DNA of 64,000 nucleotides from CAXBGS01 sp963975425. Lineage in GTDB: Bacteria; Planctomycetota; Planctomycetia; Pirellulales; Pirellulaceae. The translations under genes and the position numbers were made by a program. The stretch lies in assembly GCA_963975425.1 (NCBI GenBank), contig CAXBGS010000002.1, positions 558,001 to 622,000 of the forward strand, written 5' to 3'. The notes under the pieces were generated by a model. The model searched no databases. It was given only the letters and a program-made list of their open reading frames with translations, and was not told the origin of the DNA. Positions 17,909 through 26,247 of this stretch are shown in pieces (the first letter of the stretch is position 1; every line of letters begins with the position of its first letter).

Positions 17909-17930
17909 CTGCGGAATCTTGAGAACGGGA

Positions 17931-20900
17931 TCAGCGCCGCACGTCGATTTCGTAATTCAACACGCGATCGCCGTCCTCTTCTGCGGCGCGCAGCAACAGT
18001 TTCTTTCCGATCAGCTCGGCTCCGTTGTTCAATAGATAATCCCGGCGGGCCGACTCGCCAGGACGTATCGTGATCAGTCGACGCATGTACTGACGCCCCG
18101 GCGGCGGAAACAGCATGCAATCGTACGCTTGTGATCGCGGCGAACGATTGACCATTTCGACCGAGACCATCAAATCGCCGTTGGGCATCAAGCGAGTGTT
18201 CGCCTTGATCGTCAAGCCATCCGGGCCGACCTCGACCTTGCGATAGACGGTGATGCTCTTAGCCGGCTTGGACTGCAGATCAAACCGTATGGGCAATTCG
18301 TAGGTTCCGACTTTCGCGTTGTTGCCCAGCACCACGGTGAACGGTCGCGTTTCGCTGCGACCGCCCTGCAATTCCCAGTCATAGGCGCCGCTATCGATCA
18401 TCCACGCGGCCGGCGATTCGACTTTTAGTTCGCCGAACATGGAATCGCGAGTTGGGTTGGTAAAGTGAACCTTCATCCTTTGCCGGCGGCCCAGCAAGCT
18501 GTCCAGTTGATTCGGCTCGACCGACACCGACATCCGCAGCGCCAACAGCACCGGATCGGCACCAATGACAAATTTGGGAACGGTGTTGATCGGAACTCGC
18601 TGGACCGCGCGGCCGTCAACCATCTCGACCGGCAGACTCTCGGTGCGTCCCCAGACGTCGATGACCTTGGCCTCGTCGCCCAGGTACATCAATTCTTCTG
18701 TCGGCGATGATGACCACACCATCATGACCACCCTTTCGTCGCCGGCCAGCACCAGATTCTCCGCCCCTGATCGCATACGCAGCGAACCGGTACTGCGCAG
18801 GTTGCCGATCAAACGAGACGTGGTGCGATAGGGCAGCAACAACTCACCCGGGCGTCCATCGGGTTGCAGCAGACCATGCTCTGGGTCTCGCGGACGGCTG
18901 ACAAAGACAGCCTGCACGCGGTGCCCACGTACCGCGGCCATCCGCAGCACCAAGTCACGGATACGCGCATCGCGCCCATACGATTGCTTTGCGATGGGGT
19001 CCAGCAATAACCACGTCCTGGCACGCTCATCACGCGAATCACCCAGTTTTAATTTCAAGAATGCATCAAGTTCGTCGGCGGCCAGTGGCGGGTCACTGCT
19101 GCGACAAACCGCTTGCCATGAAACTTCACTCGACGGCGAATCGGGTTCCAGCCAAGGCCAAGAAATGGCAACATCGATCGGTTGACCAAAGCCTTGCAAC
19201 CCGGTTGAGATCGTGGAAATCGAGTCGCGTAGCCGCAAACGCCCAAGAAAGCTGTGGTCGCGGTCCGCACCGATCTGCCATGTGCGGACTTTGAGTGTCA
19301 ACCGGGTCATCACCGGTTCGAGCATGGGTTGCCACACGGCCTTGTCACGAAACAATTGAGCCGCCACCAGGTCGCGGCGTCCGCGGACGTCATATTTTTC
19401 AACGTCAGCCTCCGGCGGAACGTCAAGCATCCCGATGGTGTGAATGCCGGTTTCTTGCAGCTTACTGAGTGTGGTGGCAACCTGTTCGTGTGCTTCGAAA
19501 TCGTCCGGCGGCAACCAGCATGGATACTTGACCCAGGCGACACCGCACTGCTGCAGCCATTTGGCGAACAATCGCGGGTCCTGCCCGTGGGAACCGCCCG
19601 GCAATGTCCATCCGAAAACGCGGTTCGACGGGGTGGTGGCCCCTTCGCTGACATCGGACCGTTCGACCAGTTCATCAATGACCGCGGCGGTCGTCTCGGT
19701 CGCCAGGCTCTCTTGTTGTCGCGAAACCAGCGCCGCGGTGATGCGGTAGAATCCGACCGGTAATCCGGGAAGCTGCCAGCTGACCGATGACTTGATCGAC
19801 CGAGCTAACATCTCCTCGGTTTCGCTGGGATTGATCGACACCAACATTCGGGTTTGCTCTGCGACCTGCTTTCCGTCGTGGTCGAACACACGAAAGCGAA
19901 CCTGTTCGCCTTTAGCCGGCAGCCCCATCAGTGTCGCGGTGGCAGTAATCGGATTGTCGATCTCGTAGACACCGGTCGATTCGTCCGTGACGATCTGCAT
20001 CTGTGGAAACTGTTCAATGCGAACGTTGTCGAAACCGATGGTGCCGCGGACGTCTTCCAGACCATCTTCGGCACCGTCGACGATCAACCGCACCATCATC
20101 GACGTTGCGTGACTGGGTGGCAGAATGTGGTCAACCACCAACCGTTTCCAATCCTGTGTCCCCGTGACTTGCTCGGTGGCATGCGTCACGATCGGACGTT
20201 TCAAATCATCTAAAAAGACCAACTCGGCATGCACGCGATCATGACGAAGCCCCTTGGTCATCACGTCACAGCCGAACCGATATTGAAACAGGTGGCTGGT
20301 ATCGACATGCGGGCTTTGGATCAGCGCGAGTCCACCGTCCAGGTCGACCCGCAAGAAACGATCGACGAATGCGTCGGACAATGATGGCGGCAGAGTCGGA
20401 ATCCGCCGAATTTGGGCCGGTACGATCGGCCAATAACGAATCATCGCGGGAACCATTGGCGTCTTGAGCGCCAGCCAGGGCACCATAGCGGACCAGTCCG
20501 CGAGACCGTCGTCAGCGGAAAGCGACAACTCGGGTGGCTGCGAAAGATCGGGTGCCGTTTCAATCGCGGTTAGCAATTTGCTTCGCGTGCTCGTCCAAGC
20601 GCGCACGAATCGAGTATCTTGAGTCCGCAGTTGCTGGGCGAAAGAGAGATCGCGAGGAGCGATCTTAATTTTCACATACTTTGGATACCGACGCCCCTCT
20701 TTCCGCTCCCATCCATCCGGCCACCCGTAATAATTCGTATCGTTGGATCGACTGAAATCCCAGATGAATCGGTTTTGCCGATGACGTTGTTCATCGGTCG
20801 GACCGGCGTCATCTTGGGCGATCGATTTCGATCCGACAGCAAAGAGCCCCAACAAAATCGCAATCGTGACGACCAACAGCGACCTACACACGCCCTGCCT

Positions 20901-21014
20901 GTGAAACTGGCGGTGAAACACGGCCTGACCATTTTCACGTACCGGTCGCCGACACCCGGGATAGGTACGAGGCGGCCTGACGCGTATCATGCTCGATGGA
21001 AATTTGCCGGTCAT
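17931..21014 (-). CDS. Large exported protein of unknown function (planctomycete type)
   Basis: About 1027 residues from ATG 21014 (or ATG 20990, eight residues shorter). A basic N-terminus precedes one hydrophobic segment (RSLLVVTIAILLGLFAVG, ~44-61) ending in a possible signal cleavage site, so it is exported or anchored. The middle region (~500-650) has a TIM-barrel-like pattern (AKWLQQCGVAWVKYPCWLPP, TGIHTIGMLDVP) recalling glycoside hydrolase scaffolds but no clear acid pair. The C-terminal ~200 residues look like beta-sandwich, NEW3-like domains. A longer frame to 21215 would overlap the divergent gene at 21060 and is rejected. No named family recognised. Confidence 0.78.
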   Translation of the reverse strand: MTGKFPSSMIRVRPPRTYPGCRRPVRENGQAVFHRQFHRQGVCRSLLVVTIAILLGLFAVGSKSIAQDDAGPTDEQRHRQNRFIWDFSRSNDTNYYGWPDGWERKEGRRYPKYVKIKIAPRDLSFAQQLRTQDTRFVRAWTSTRSKLLTAIETAPDLSQPPELSLSADDGLADWSAMVPWLALKTPMVPAMIRYWPIVPAQIRRIPTLPPSLSDAFVDRFLRVDLDGGLALIQSPHVDTSHLFQYRFGCDVMTKGLRHDRVHAELVFLDDLKRPIVTHATEQVTGTQDWKRLVVDHILPPSHATSMMVRLIVDGAEDGLEDVRGTIGFDNVRIEQFPQMQIVTDESTGVYEIDNPITATATLMGLPAKGEQVRFRVFDHDGKQVAEQTRMLVSINPSETEEMLARSIKSSVSWQLPGLPVGFYRITAALVSRQQESLATETTAAVIDELVERSDVSEGATTPSNRVFGWTLPGGSHGQDPRLFAKWLQQCGVAWVKYPCWLPPDDFEAHEQVATTLSKLQETGIHTIGMLDVPPEADVEKYDVRGRRDLVAAQLFRDKAVWQPMLEPVMTRLTLKVRTWQIGADRDHSFLGRLRLRDSISTISTGLQGFGQPIDVAISWPWLEPDSPSSEVSWQAVCRSSDPPLAADELDAFLKLKLGDSRDERARTWLLLDPIAKQSYGRDARIRDLVLRMAAVRGHRVQAVFVSRPRDPEHGLLQPDGRPGELLLPYRTTSRLIGNLRSTGSLRMRSGAENLVLAGDERVVMMVWSSSPTEELMYLGDEAKVIDVWGRTESLPVEMVDGRAVQRVPINTVPKFVIGADPVLLALRMSVSVEPNQLDSLLGRRQRMKVHFTNPTRDSMFGELKVESPAAWMIDSGAYDWELQGGRSETRPFTVVLGNNAKVGTYELPIRFDLQSKPAKSITVYRKVEVGPDGLTIKANTRLMPNGDLMVSVEMVNRSPRSQAYDCMLFPPPGRQYMRRLITIRPGESARRDYLLNNGAELIGKKLLLRAAEEDGDRVLNYEIDVRR

Positions 21015-21059
21015 GTAAGGCGGCTCGAACAACGTAAAACAGTGGATTCGGACTAGAAA

Positions 21060-21836
21060 TTGGCTGACTTGAAAGTTGCGGTCCGGCTGGACTGCATGGG
21101 AAAACCACTGCGAACCGCTTTGGAAATTGCGGCGCGGATGGGCGTACGAGCGATCGAGTTGGATGCCCGTAACGAGATCTACCCTTCTCAATTGTCGGAC
21201 ACCGGGCTGCGACAATTGCGGAAAATGCTGGATGACCTGAACTTACGGGTTGCCGCCCTGCGATTTCAGACCCGCCGAGGCTATGACAATCCGAAGGATC
21301 TGGACCGGCGTGTCGAAGCAACCAAGCAGGTCATGCAGCTGGCCTATCGCATGGGATCACCGGTGGTCATCAATCAGATCGGCCGGGTGCCTGATGAGGA
21401 GGACACCGATCACTGGGCGTCCTTTCAGTCGGTGATCAATGACCTAGGTCAGTACGGCGCGCGAGTCGGCGCTTTTCTGGCAGCGGAAACAGGGACCGAG
21501 TCCGGCCCTCAACTTGCCAAGCTGTTGGGACAAGCCGATGACGCATTTGTCGCCGTCGCGTTCAATCCAGGCAACCTGATCATCAATCGACATGACGTTC
21601 GCGAGGCAATCAGCGCTCTAAAGGAAAGAATCCAGCTGGTATGCGCGATGGATGGTGTGCTGGACCTGGCCGCCGGACGAGGGCTGGAAGTCCCACTGGG
21701 ACAAGGGACGGCTGACTTTCCCGAACTGATCGGTATGCTGGAGGAATTCCAGTACCGTGGCCATTACGTCGTCGGTCGCTCAGATTCCAACGTGGAAGAG
21801 CTGCAACAAGGCGTCGAGTACTTGAAGGCGCTGTGA
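21060..21836 (+). CDS. Sugar phosphate isomerase/epimerase family (AP endonuclease 2-like TIM barrel)
   Basis: 258 residues. The sequence has the xylose-isomerase-like barrel pattern: ALEIAARMGVRAIELDARNE near the start, ATKQVMQLAYRMGSPVVINQ (~85-104), the ETGTES loop (~143-148) and a final VVGRSDSNVEEL. Metal-binding acidic residues are in place, but several usual His positions are not obvious, so activity is open. Start codon is TTG 21060; no good ribosome binding site is seen, and ATG 21096 is an alternative. It is divergent from the large exported protein, sharing a promoter region of about 45 bases. Confidence 0.8.
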   Translation: MADLKVAVRLDCMGKPLRTALEIAARMGVRAIELDARNEIYPSQLSDTGLRQLRKMLDDLNLRVAALRFQTRRGYDNPKDLDRRVEATKQVMQLAYRMGSPVVINQIGRVPDEEDTDHWASFQSVINDLGQYGARVGAFLAAETGTESGPQLAKLLGQADDAFVAVAFNPGNLIINRHDVREAISALKERIQLVCAMDGVLDLAAGRGLEVPLGQGTADFPELIGMLEEFQYRGHYVVGRSDSNVEELQQGVEYLKAL

Positions 21837-21917
21837 TCGTCTTGCTGGTTAGTTCCGCTGCGTGATCCAATCGCGGCGATTTCGATCGTCTTGCTCACTG
21901 TGTCTCCCGCCTGCCGC

Positions 21918-22766
21918 TCATCCGGTCAGGATATCGAGAGTCTTGTAGTCGCCGACCCGAGATGCTTTTTGGGCCAAGACATCCAGGGCTCGCCGACCGA
22001 CGTCACCGAGATCGACGGTCCATTCATTGACGTACAAGTCGACATGTTGCATCAGGACGTCATCATCAAACTCTTGCGCGTACTGCCGCATGGTCGGCAG
22101 CGCCGATTGCGGTGATGCCAGTGAGTACTCGATCGAATCGCGTACCACGCCTTGGATCGTTTCGATCGTCTCCGGCGGCAATTGTTTCGATGCGGCCAGT
22201 CCGCCCAACGGAAGTGGACAGCCGGTTTCCGTTTCCCATCGCGTGCCCAAGTCTTCGACCAAGAATAAGCCTTCGTCCTGCCAAGTGAATCTGCCCTCAT
22301 GGATACAGACGCCAAAATCAGCGAGGCCGGATTTCAAATCAGGCATGATTTGGCTGAACACCACTTGCCGCAAACGCGTTGTATTGGGATAGAAAAGATG
22401 AAACAGAAGCGTTGCCGTCGTGTGCTGGCCGGGGCACAGCGTGAGGGGTTTCGGTTCTGAAATCTCGGCCGTGGACGGTTTCGAATCGTCGGCGGAAGCC
22501 AGCAGCAGCGGCCCGACACCAAATCCTAGCGCCGAGCCTGATGGCAAGACGCCAAAACGATCGGCGATCATCATCGCCGCATGGAAACTTGTTTTCGCAA
22601 CGTCAAACGAACCAGCGAACAAGCGATCGTTCAACTGTTGGATGTCCAGCAGCTCGACTTCGAACTGGAGCCCTCGCCAGCTGATCTTTCGGTTCATCAG
22701 CGCGGCAAAGGCAAACGTGTCGTTGGGACAAGTGGAAATGCCAAGTCGGATCGGTCGATTCATCAC
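21918..22766 (-). CDS. mqnD: 1,4-dihydroxy-6-naphthoate synthase MqnD-like
   Basis: 282 residues, family length. MqnD makes 1,4-dihydroxy-6-naphthoate from cyclic dehypoxanthinylfutalosine, in the futalosine route to menaquinone. The periplasmic-binding-protein-like fold is shown by the start GISTCPNDTFAFAALMNRK (~9-27), the FDVAKTSFHAAMMI region (~54-67) and DFGVCIHEGRFTW (~150-162). It overlaps the preceding mqnB-like gene by 4 bases (22763-22766), so the pair is translationally coupled, and it lies in the same direction as tsaD further upstream. Confidence 0.9.
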   Translation of the reverse strand: MMNRPIRLGISTCPNDTFAFAALMNRKISWRGLQFEVELLDIQQLNDRLFAGSFDVAKTSFHAAMMIADRFGVLPSGSALGFGVGPLLLASADDSKPSTAEISEPKPLTLCPGQHTTATLLFHLFYPNTTRLRQVVFSQIMPDLKSGLADFGVCIHEGRFTWQDEGLFLVEDLGTRWETETGCPLPLGGLAASKQLPPETIETIQGVVRDSIEYSLASPQSALPTMRQYAQEFDDDVLMQHVDLYVNEWTVDLGDVGRRALDVLAQKASRVGDYKTLDILTG

Positions 22767-23416
22767 GTCTGTTCGTCTTCTATCATTCGCCTTGCTACGT
22801 CACAGGCGGCCCGCATTGCTTGTGCAACGCTCCATTGCTCTTTGTCACGGACACCGACGCGGTTTGAAATCCCACGCACGATACACAGAGGGATCGATGC
22901 GGTTTGACAGGCCGCGGCAACCGCGAATCCTTCCATGTCTTCGGCCCGAGCGTCTGGAAAAGCGAGTTGCCGCCGATCGGCGTCGTCGCTATCTGCCGAT
23001 GCGGTCGGCGCGGTTAACAGAACGCCACTTGATTCGTCGTTGCCAGGATAACCGCAGCCGATCCGGATTCGATCACTGACTTTTTTATCAACCGCATCAC
23101 CGTCGAATTGCATCCAGCCGAGGTCCGACGCACTGGTGTAAGACTGTCCCGTGCCAATGCCGACACCAAAACATACAACTTGGTCGAACACGTGGGCTGT
23201 TCCGATCGGAAAGCACACTGAATCAAATGTCCCCGCGATCCCTAGCAAAATAACGCGTTCGGGGTTGTGTCGGGCGATCAGCGTCCCAGTTCGCGCCGCC
23301 GCGGCGATCGGACCGAAACCGCAAAGCTGCAGAGCCCACCGGCCTGAATCGAGCGAGAGCGATTCACGCACGAAATCAGCTTCGACGCGAGTCGGAACGA
23401 GCAGCAGGTCAGGCAA
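22763..23416 (-). CDS. mqnB: Futalosine hydrolase MqnB-like nucleosidase
   Basis: 217 residues of the purine-nucleosidase fold. Landmarks are LLGIAGTFD (~56-64), the catalytic-type region AEDMEGFAVAAACQ (~166-179) and GISNRVGVRDKEQW (~190-203), a motif pattern of MqnB. It cleaves the hypoxanthine or adenine-type base from futalosine for menaquinone synthesis. Coupled with mqnD by a 4-base overlap. The other futalosine-pathway genes (mqnA, mqnC, mqnE) are not in the window. Confidence 0.9.
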   Translation of the reverse strand: MPDLLLVPTRVEADFVRESLSLDSGRWALQLCGFGPIAAAARTGTLIARHNPERVILLGIAGTFDSVCFPIGTAHVFDQVVCFGVGIGTGQSYTSASDLGWMQFDGDAVDKKVSDRIRIGCGYPGNDESSGVLLTAPTASADSDDADRRQLAFPDARAEDMEGFAVAAACQTASIPLCIVRGISNRVGVRDKEQWSVAQAMRAACDVARRMIEDEQT

Positions 23417-23476
23417 TCGTCACTCCTAAGGTTGGCCGATAACGCCGTGGCAAACTTACCGATGCGCCACGCCATT

Positions 23477-24580
23477 TTAAAATCCGCGTTGCAATCCCGC
23501 CGTGATGTCGAGGTCCAGATCGGCATACTGTCCCTCTTTGATCTTCTCGAGCGCGATCGCGCCCATCACTGCGTTGTCGGTGCACATTTCCGGCGGGGCG
23601 ATGGCTACGTCGACGCCGCACGATTGGGCGGCGTTGCCGAGTTGGTCCCGCAGGTATGCGTTTGCGGCAACTCCGCCGCCAACGACAAGCCGGTCGCAGC
23701 AGAACTCTTGGGTCGCCCGAATACTTTTTCCCACCAACGTATCAATGACGGCGGCCTCGAATGATGCACAAACATCGGCTTTGGTCTTTTGGTCGATGTT
23801 CAGTTTCGAAAAGTCTTGCTGGCCGGGGCCAACGATCGCGTAGCGCACGGCTGTTTTCAGTCCGCTGAAACTAAAGTTGTAGTGCGGTTCGTTTAGCATG
23901 GATCGAGGAAACGCATACGCCTTTCGATTCCCCGTCGCGGCCAATTTCGAGACGGCCGGCCCGCCCGGAAACCCGAGGCTTAGCATGGCGGCGACTTTGT
24001 CGAACGCTTCGCCGGCGGCGTCATCGATCGTACCGCCAAGGTACTCCAGATCCAGTGGTGATTCACATCGATACAAACTGGTGTGCCCGCCGCTGACGAC
24101 AAGGCCAATGCACGGGTAGACCGGTGTCGCTTCGGCCATCTGGCAGGCGTACAAATGCGCGTGCAGATGATTCACCGCAACGAGTGGTTTCTGCCAAGCG
24201 ACCGCGAGCGTTTTTGCCGCGACAACGCCGACCAGCAACGAGCCCGCCAGGCCTGGGCGATCGGCAACCGCGATCGCCGTCAAGTTTTTTGGTGCGACAC
24301 CCGCCTTGGTCATCGCGGTGTCGATCACGGGAAGGATGCGTTCTAAATGAGCTCGCGCGGCGATCTCGGGCACGACACCGCGGAACCTTTCGTGCAATTC
24401 GTCTTGGGTCGCGATGCAATCGCCCAGCACCGCGCCATCGTCATCGATGACGGCAGCGGCTGTTTCATCGCAAGTCGATTCGATCGTGAGAATAGGCAAA
24501 CGTGAGTCCGGCGGGATGAGCCAGCGGCGGATGGCGGCAAAAGTGAGAGACGGGGGAGAGTCGCAACGTGAATGCCGCAA
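23477..24580 (-). CDS. tsaD: tRNA N6-adenosine threonylcarbamoyltransferase TsaD
   Basis: Transfers threonylcarbamoyl to A37 of ANN-decoding tRNAs with TsaB/TsaE. The ASKHA fold is clear: TIESTCDETAAAVIDDDGAV, the metal-binding NHLHAHLYA, VVSGGHTSLY, the KTKADVCASFEAAV helix and GGGVAANAYLR. The frame opens at TTG 24580, giving 367 residues, but the first 27 have no family counterpart; TTG 24499 gives MPILTIEST and about 340 residues, the usual length, so that may be the true start. A tandem repeat begins 4 bases upstream of the 24580 codon. Confidence 0.94.
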   Translation of the reverse strand: MRHSRCDSPPSLTFAAIRRWLIPPDSRLPILTIESTCDETAAAVIDDDGAVLGDCIATQDELHERFRGVVPEIAARAHLERILPVIDTAMTKAGVAPKNLTAIAVADRPGLAGSLLVGVVAAKTLAVAWQKPLVAVNHLHAHLYACQMAEATPVYPCIGLVVSGGHTSLYRCESPLDLEYLGGTIDDAAGEAFDKVAAMLSLGFPGGPAVSKLAATGNRKAYAFPRSMLNEPHYNFSFSGLKTAVRYAIVGPGQQDFSKLNIDQKTKADVCASFEAAVIDTLVGKSIRATQEFCCDRLVVGGGVAANAYLRDQLGNAAQSCGVDVAIAPPEMCTDNAVMGAIALEKIKEGQYADLDLDITAGLQRGF

Positions 24581-24584
24581 TGCA

Positions 24585-24640
24585 GCGTGTTAATCATTGC
24601 GTGACAATCATCGCGTGTTAATCATCGCGTGTTAATCATC
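24585..24640. repeat. 14-bp tandem repeat, 4 copies
   Basis: Unit gcgtgttaatcatc (24585-24598, 24599-24612, 24613-24626, 24627-24640; first and second copies have small changes), between tsaD and the downstream end of the DUF1501 gene. Confidence 0.92.
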
Positions 24641-24704
24641 GCGGACGTTGTCTGCCTGCGATGCCGACGTTGTAAAGCACGCCGCCAAAATACGCAACGA
24701 TCTG

Positions 24705-26135
24705 CTAGGCGATCATTTCCTGAACCACTTCGCCATGCACGTCGGTCAAGCGGAACGGCCGACCGTCATGCATGAACGTCAAGCGTTCATGATCGATCCC
24801 CAACAAGTGCAACAACGTCGCATGCCAGTCGTGCATATGCACTTTACCCTGGACCGCGTGATGTCCGAACTCATCAGTCTCGCCGAAACTGAATCCCGGC
24901 TTGACGCCGCCTCCGGCAAAAAAGTTTGTGAAGCCGTACGGGTTGTGATCGCGTCCCGTGCCGTTTTTCTGGGCATAGGGAGTGCGTCCGAACTCGCCGC
25001 CCCACCAAACCAATGTGTCCTCGAGCAAACCGCGTTGCTTTAGGTCGGCCAACAAGCCGGCGACGGGCTGATCGGTATTGAACGCGTGCGTGGCGTGTTG
25101 TTCAATCTTGCTGTGCTGATCCCACCGCGGGTTGGCCGTGTTGTCACCGTAATTGACTTGGATGTACCGGACGCCCGCCTCCGCCATGCGGCGAGCCATC
25201 AAGCACTGACGTCCGAAGCTGTCCGTGCCTTCTTTGCCGATACCATATAAGTCATGAATGTGCTGTGGCTCAGCGGTCAGGTCTAGGATTTCGGGCGCGT
25301 GTTGCTGCATCCGCCAGGCCAACTCGTAAGACTGGACGACCGCTTCAAGCTCATCGTCGCCCGGTCGCCGCTGGGCTTGCGATTCGTTCAACTGCCGCAA
25401 CAAAGCGAATTGTTCCTGTTGTTGCCGCGACGACATCGTTTCGTTGGTCAAATTGCGAATCTTTGCCGACGCGGCGGACACGCCCGCTCGGCCGACGGCC
25501 GTTCCCTGATACGCGGCTGGCAAAAACGCGTTGCTAAAATTTCGCGGACCGCCGTTGCCCATCGAAGGCGCGATCGTCACAAAGCCCGGCAGGTTCTCGT
25601 TCTCGCTGCCCAAGCCATACAGCACCCAAGATCCAATCGACGGACGAATCAAGTTAATCGAACCGGTATGCAAAAACAGTGTCGACGGCCCGTGAGCCAC
25701 GCCATCGGTATGCATGCCTTTCAGAAAGCACAAATCATCAACATGTTTTGCGACGTGAGGAAACAATTCCGAAACATGTTGTCCGCACTCACCATACCGC
25801 TTGAATTTCCACAGCGATTTGAACACTCGATGTTCAATGATCTCTTTAGTCTTGGCCAACACGCGAGCGTCATCAAACGCCCGCATGTCGCCGTCATGTT
25901 TTTCAAGGATCGGCTTATAGTCGAACGTGTCGACCTGACTGGGGCCACCTTGCATGAACAGAAAGATCACGCGTTTCGCTCGCGGGACAAAGTGCGGCGT
26001 CTTGACGGCCAATGGATTGCCCGCGGCCGATGCTTGACGATGCGCAAGTGCGGCTGCGGACAGGTACCCAAATCCGCACGCGAGACGACGCAATGCGTCG
26101 CGACGAGAAGGCAAGAACGAATTCATCTCAATCAA
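24705..26135 (-). CDS. DUF1501 family protein (second copy, Tat-exported)
   Basis: 476 residues. N-terminal Tat signal with SRRDALRRLACG (~10-21), then a typical DUF1501 body: IFLFMQGGPSQVDTFDYKP, RYIQVNYGDNTANPRWDQHS, LVWWGGEFGRTPYAQKNGTG and HDWHATLLHLLGIDHERLTF at the C-terminus. It keeps the more complete sulfatase/phosphatase-like metal-ligand pattern (WWGGEFGRTP, GRDHNPYGF) than the copy at 10630. It lies 112 bases downstream of the DUF1549/1553 gene on the same strand and is probably its operon partner. Confidence 0.92.
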   Translation of the reverse strand: MIEMNSFLPSRRDALRRLACGFGYLSAAALAHRQASAAGNPLAVKTPHFVPRAKRVIFLFMQGGPSQVDTFDYKPILEKHDGDMRAFDDARVLAKTKEIIEHRVFKSLWKFKRYGECGQHVSELFPHVAKHVDDLCFLKGMHTDGVAHGPSTLFLHTGSINLIRPSIGSWVLYGLGSENENLPGFVTIAPSMGNGGPRNFSNAFLPAAYQGTAVGRAGVSAASAKIRNLTNETMSSRQQQEQFALLRQLNESQAQRRPGDDELEAVVQSYELAWRMQQHAPEILDLTAEPQHIHDLYGIGKEGTDSFGRQCLMARRMAEAGVRYIQVNYGDNTANPRWDQHSKIEQHATHAFNTDQPVAGLLADLKQRGLLEDTLVWWGGEFGRTPYAQKNGTGRDHNPYGFTNFFAGGGVKPGFSFGETDEFGHHAVQGKVHMHDWHATLLHLLGIDHERLTFMHDGRPFRLTDVHGEVVQEMIA

Positions 26136-26247
26136 CCTGAACCTTTCACTTGCGGCAACGTCGACGATCGCACCGAAAGATCGACGTGACGCGTCGGTCT
26201 GTTTTCAATCGCGATATTTTGATTGTTTCTAATATTTCCAAAGACGG

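Noticed and set aside
25299..26189. 296-codon plus-strand frame opposite DUF1501
   Set aside because: Shadow of the DUF1501 gene; the real frame has clear family motifs.
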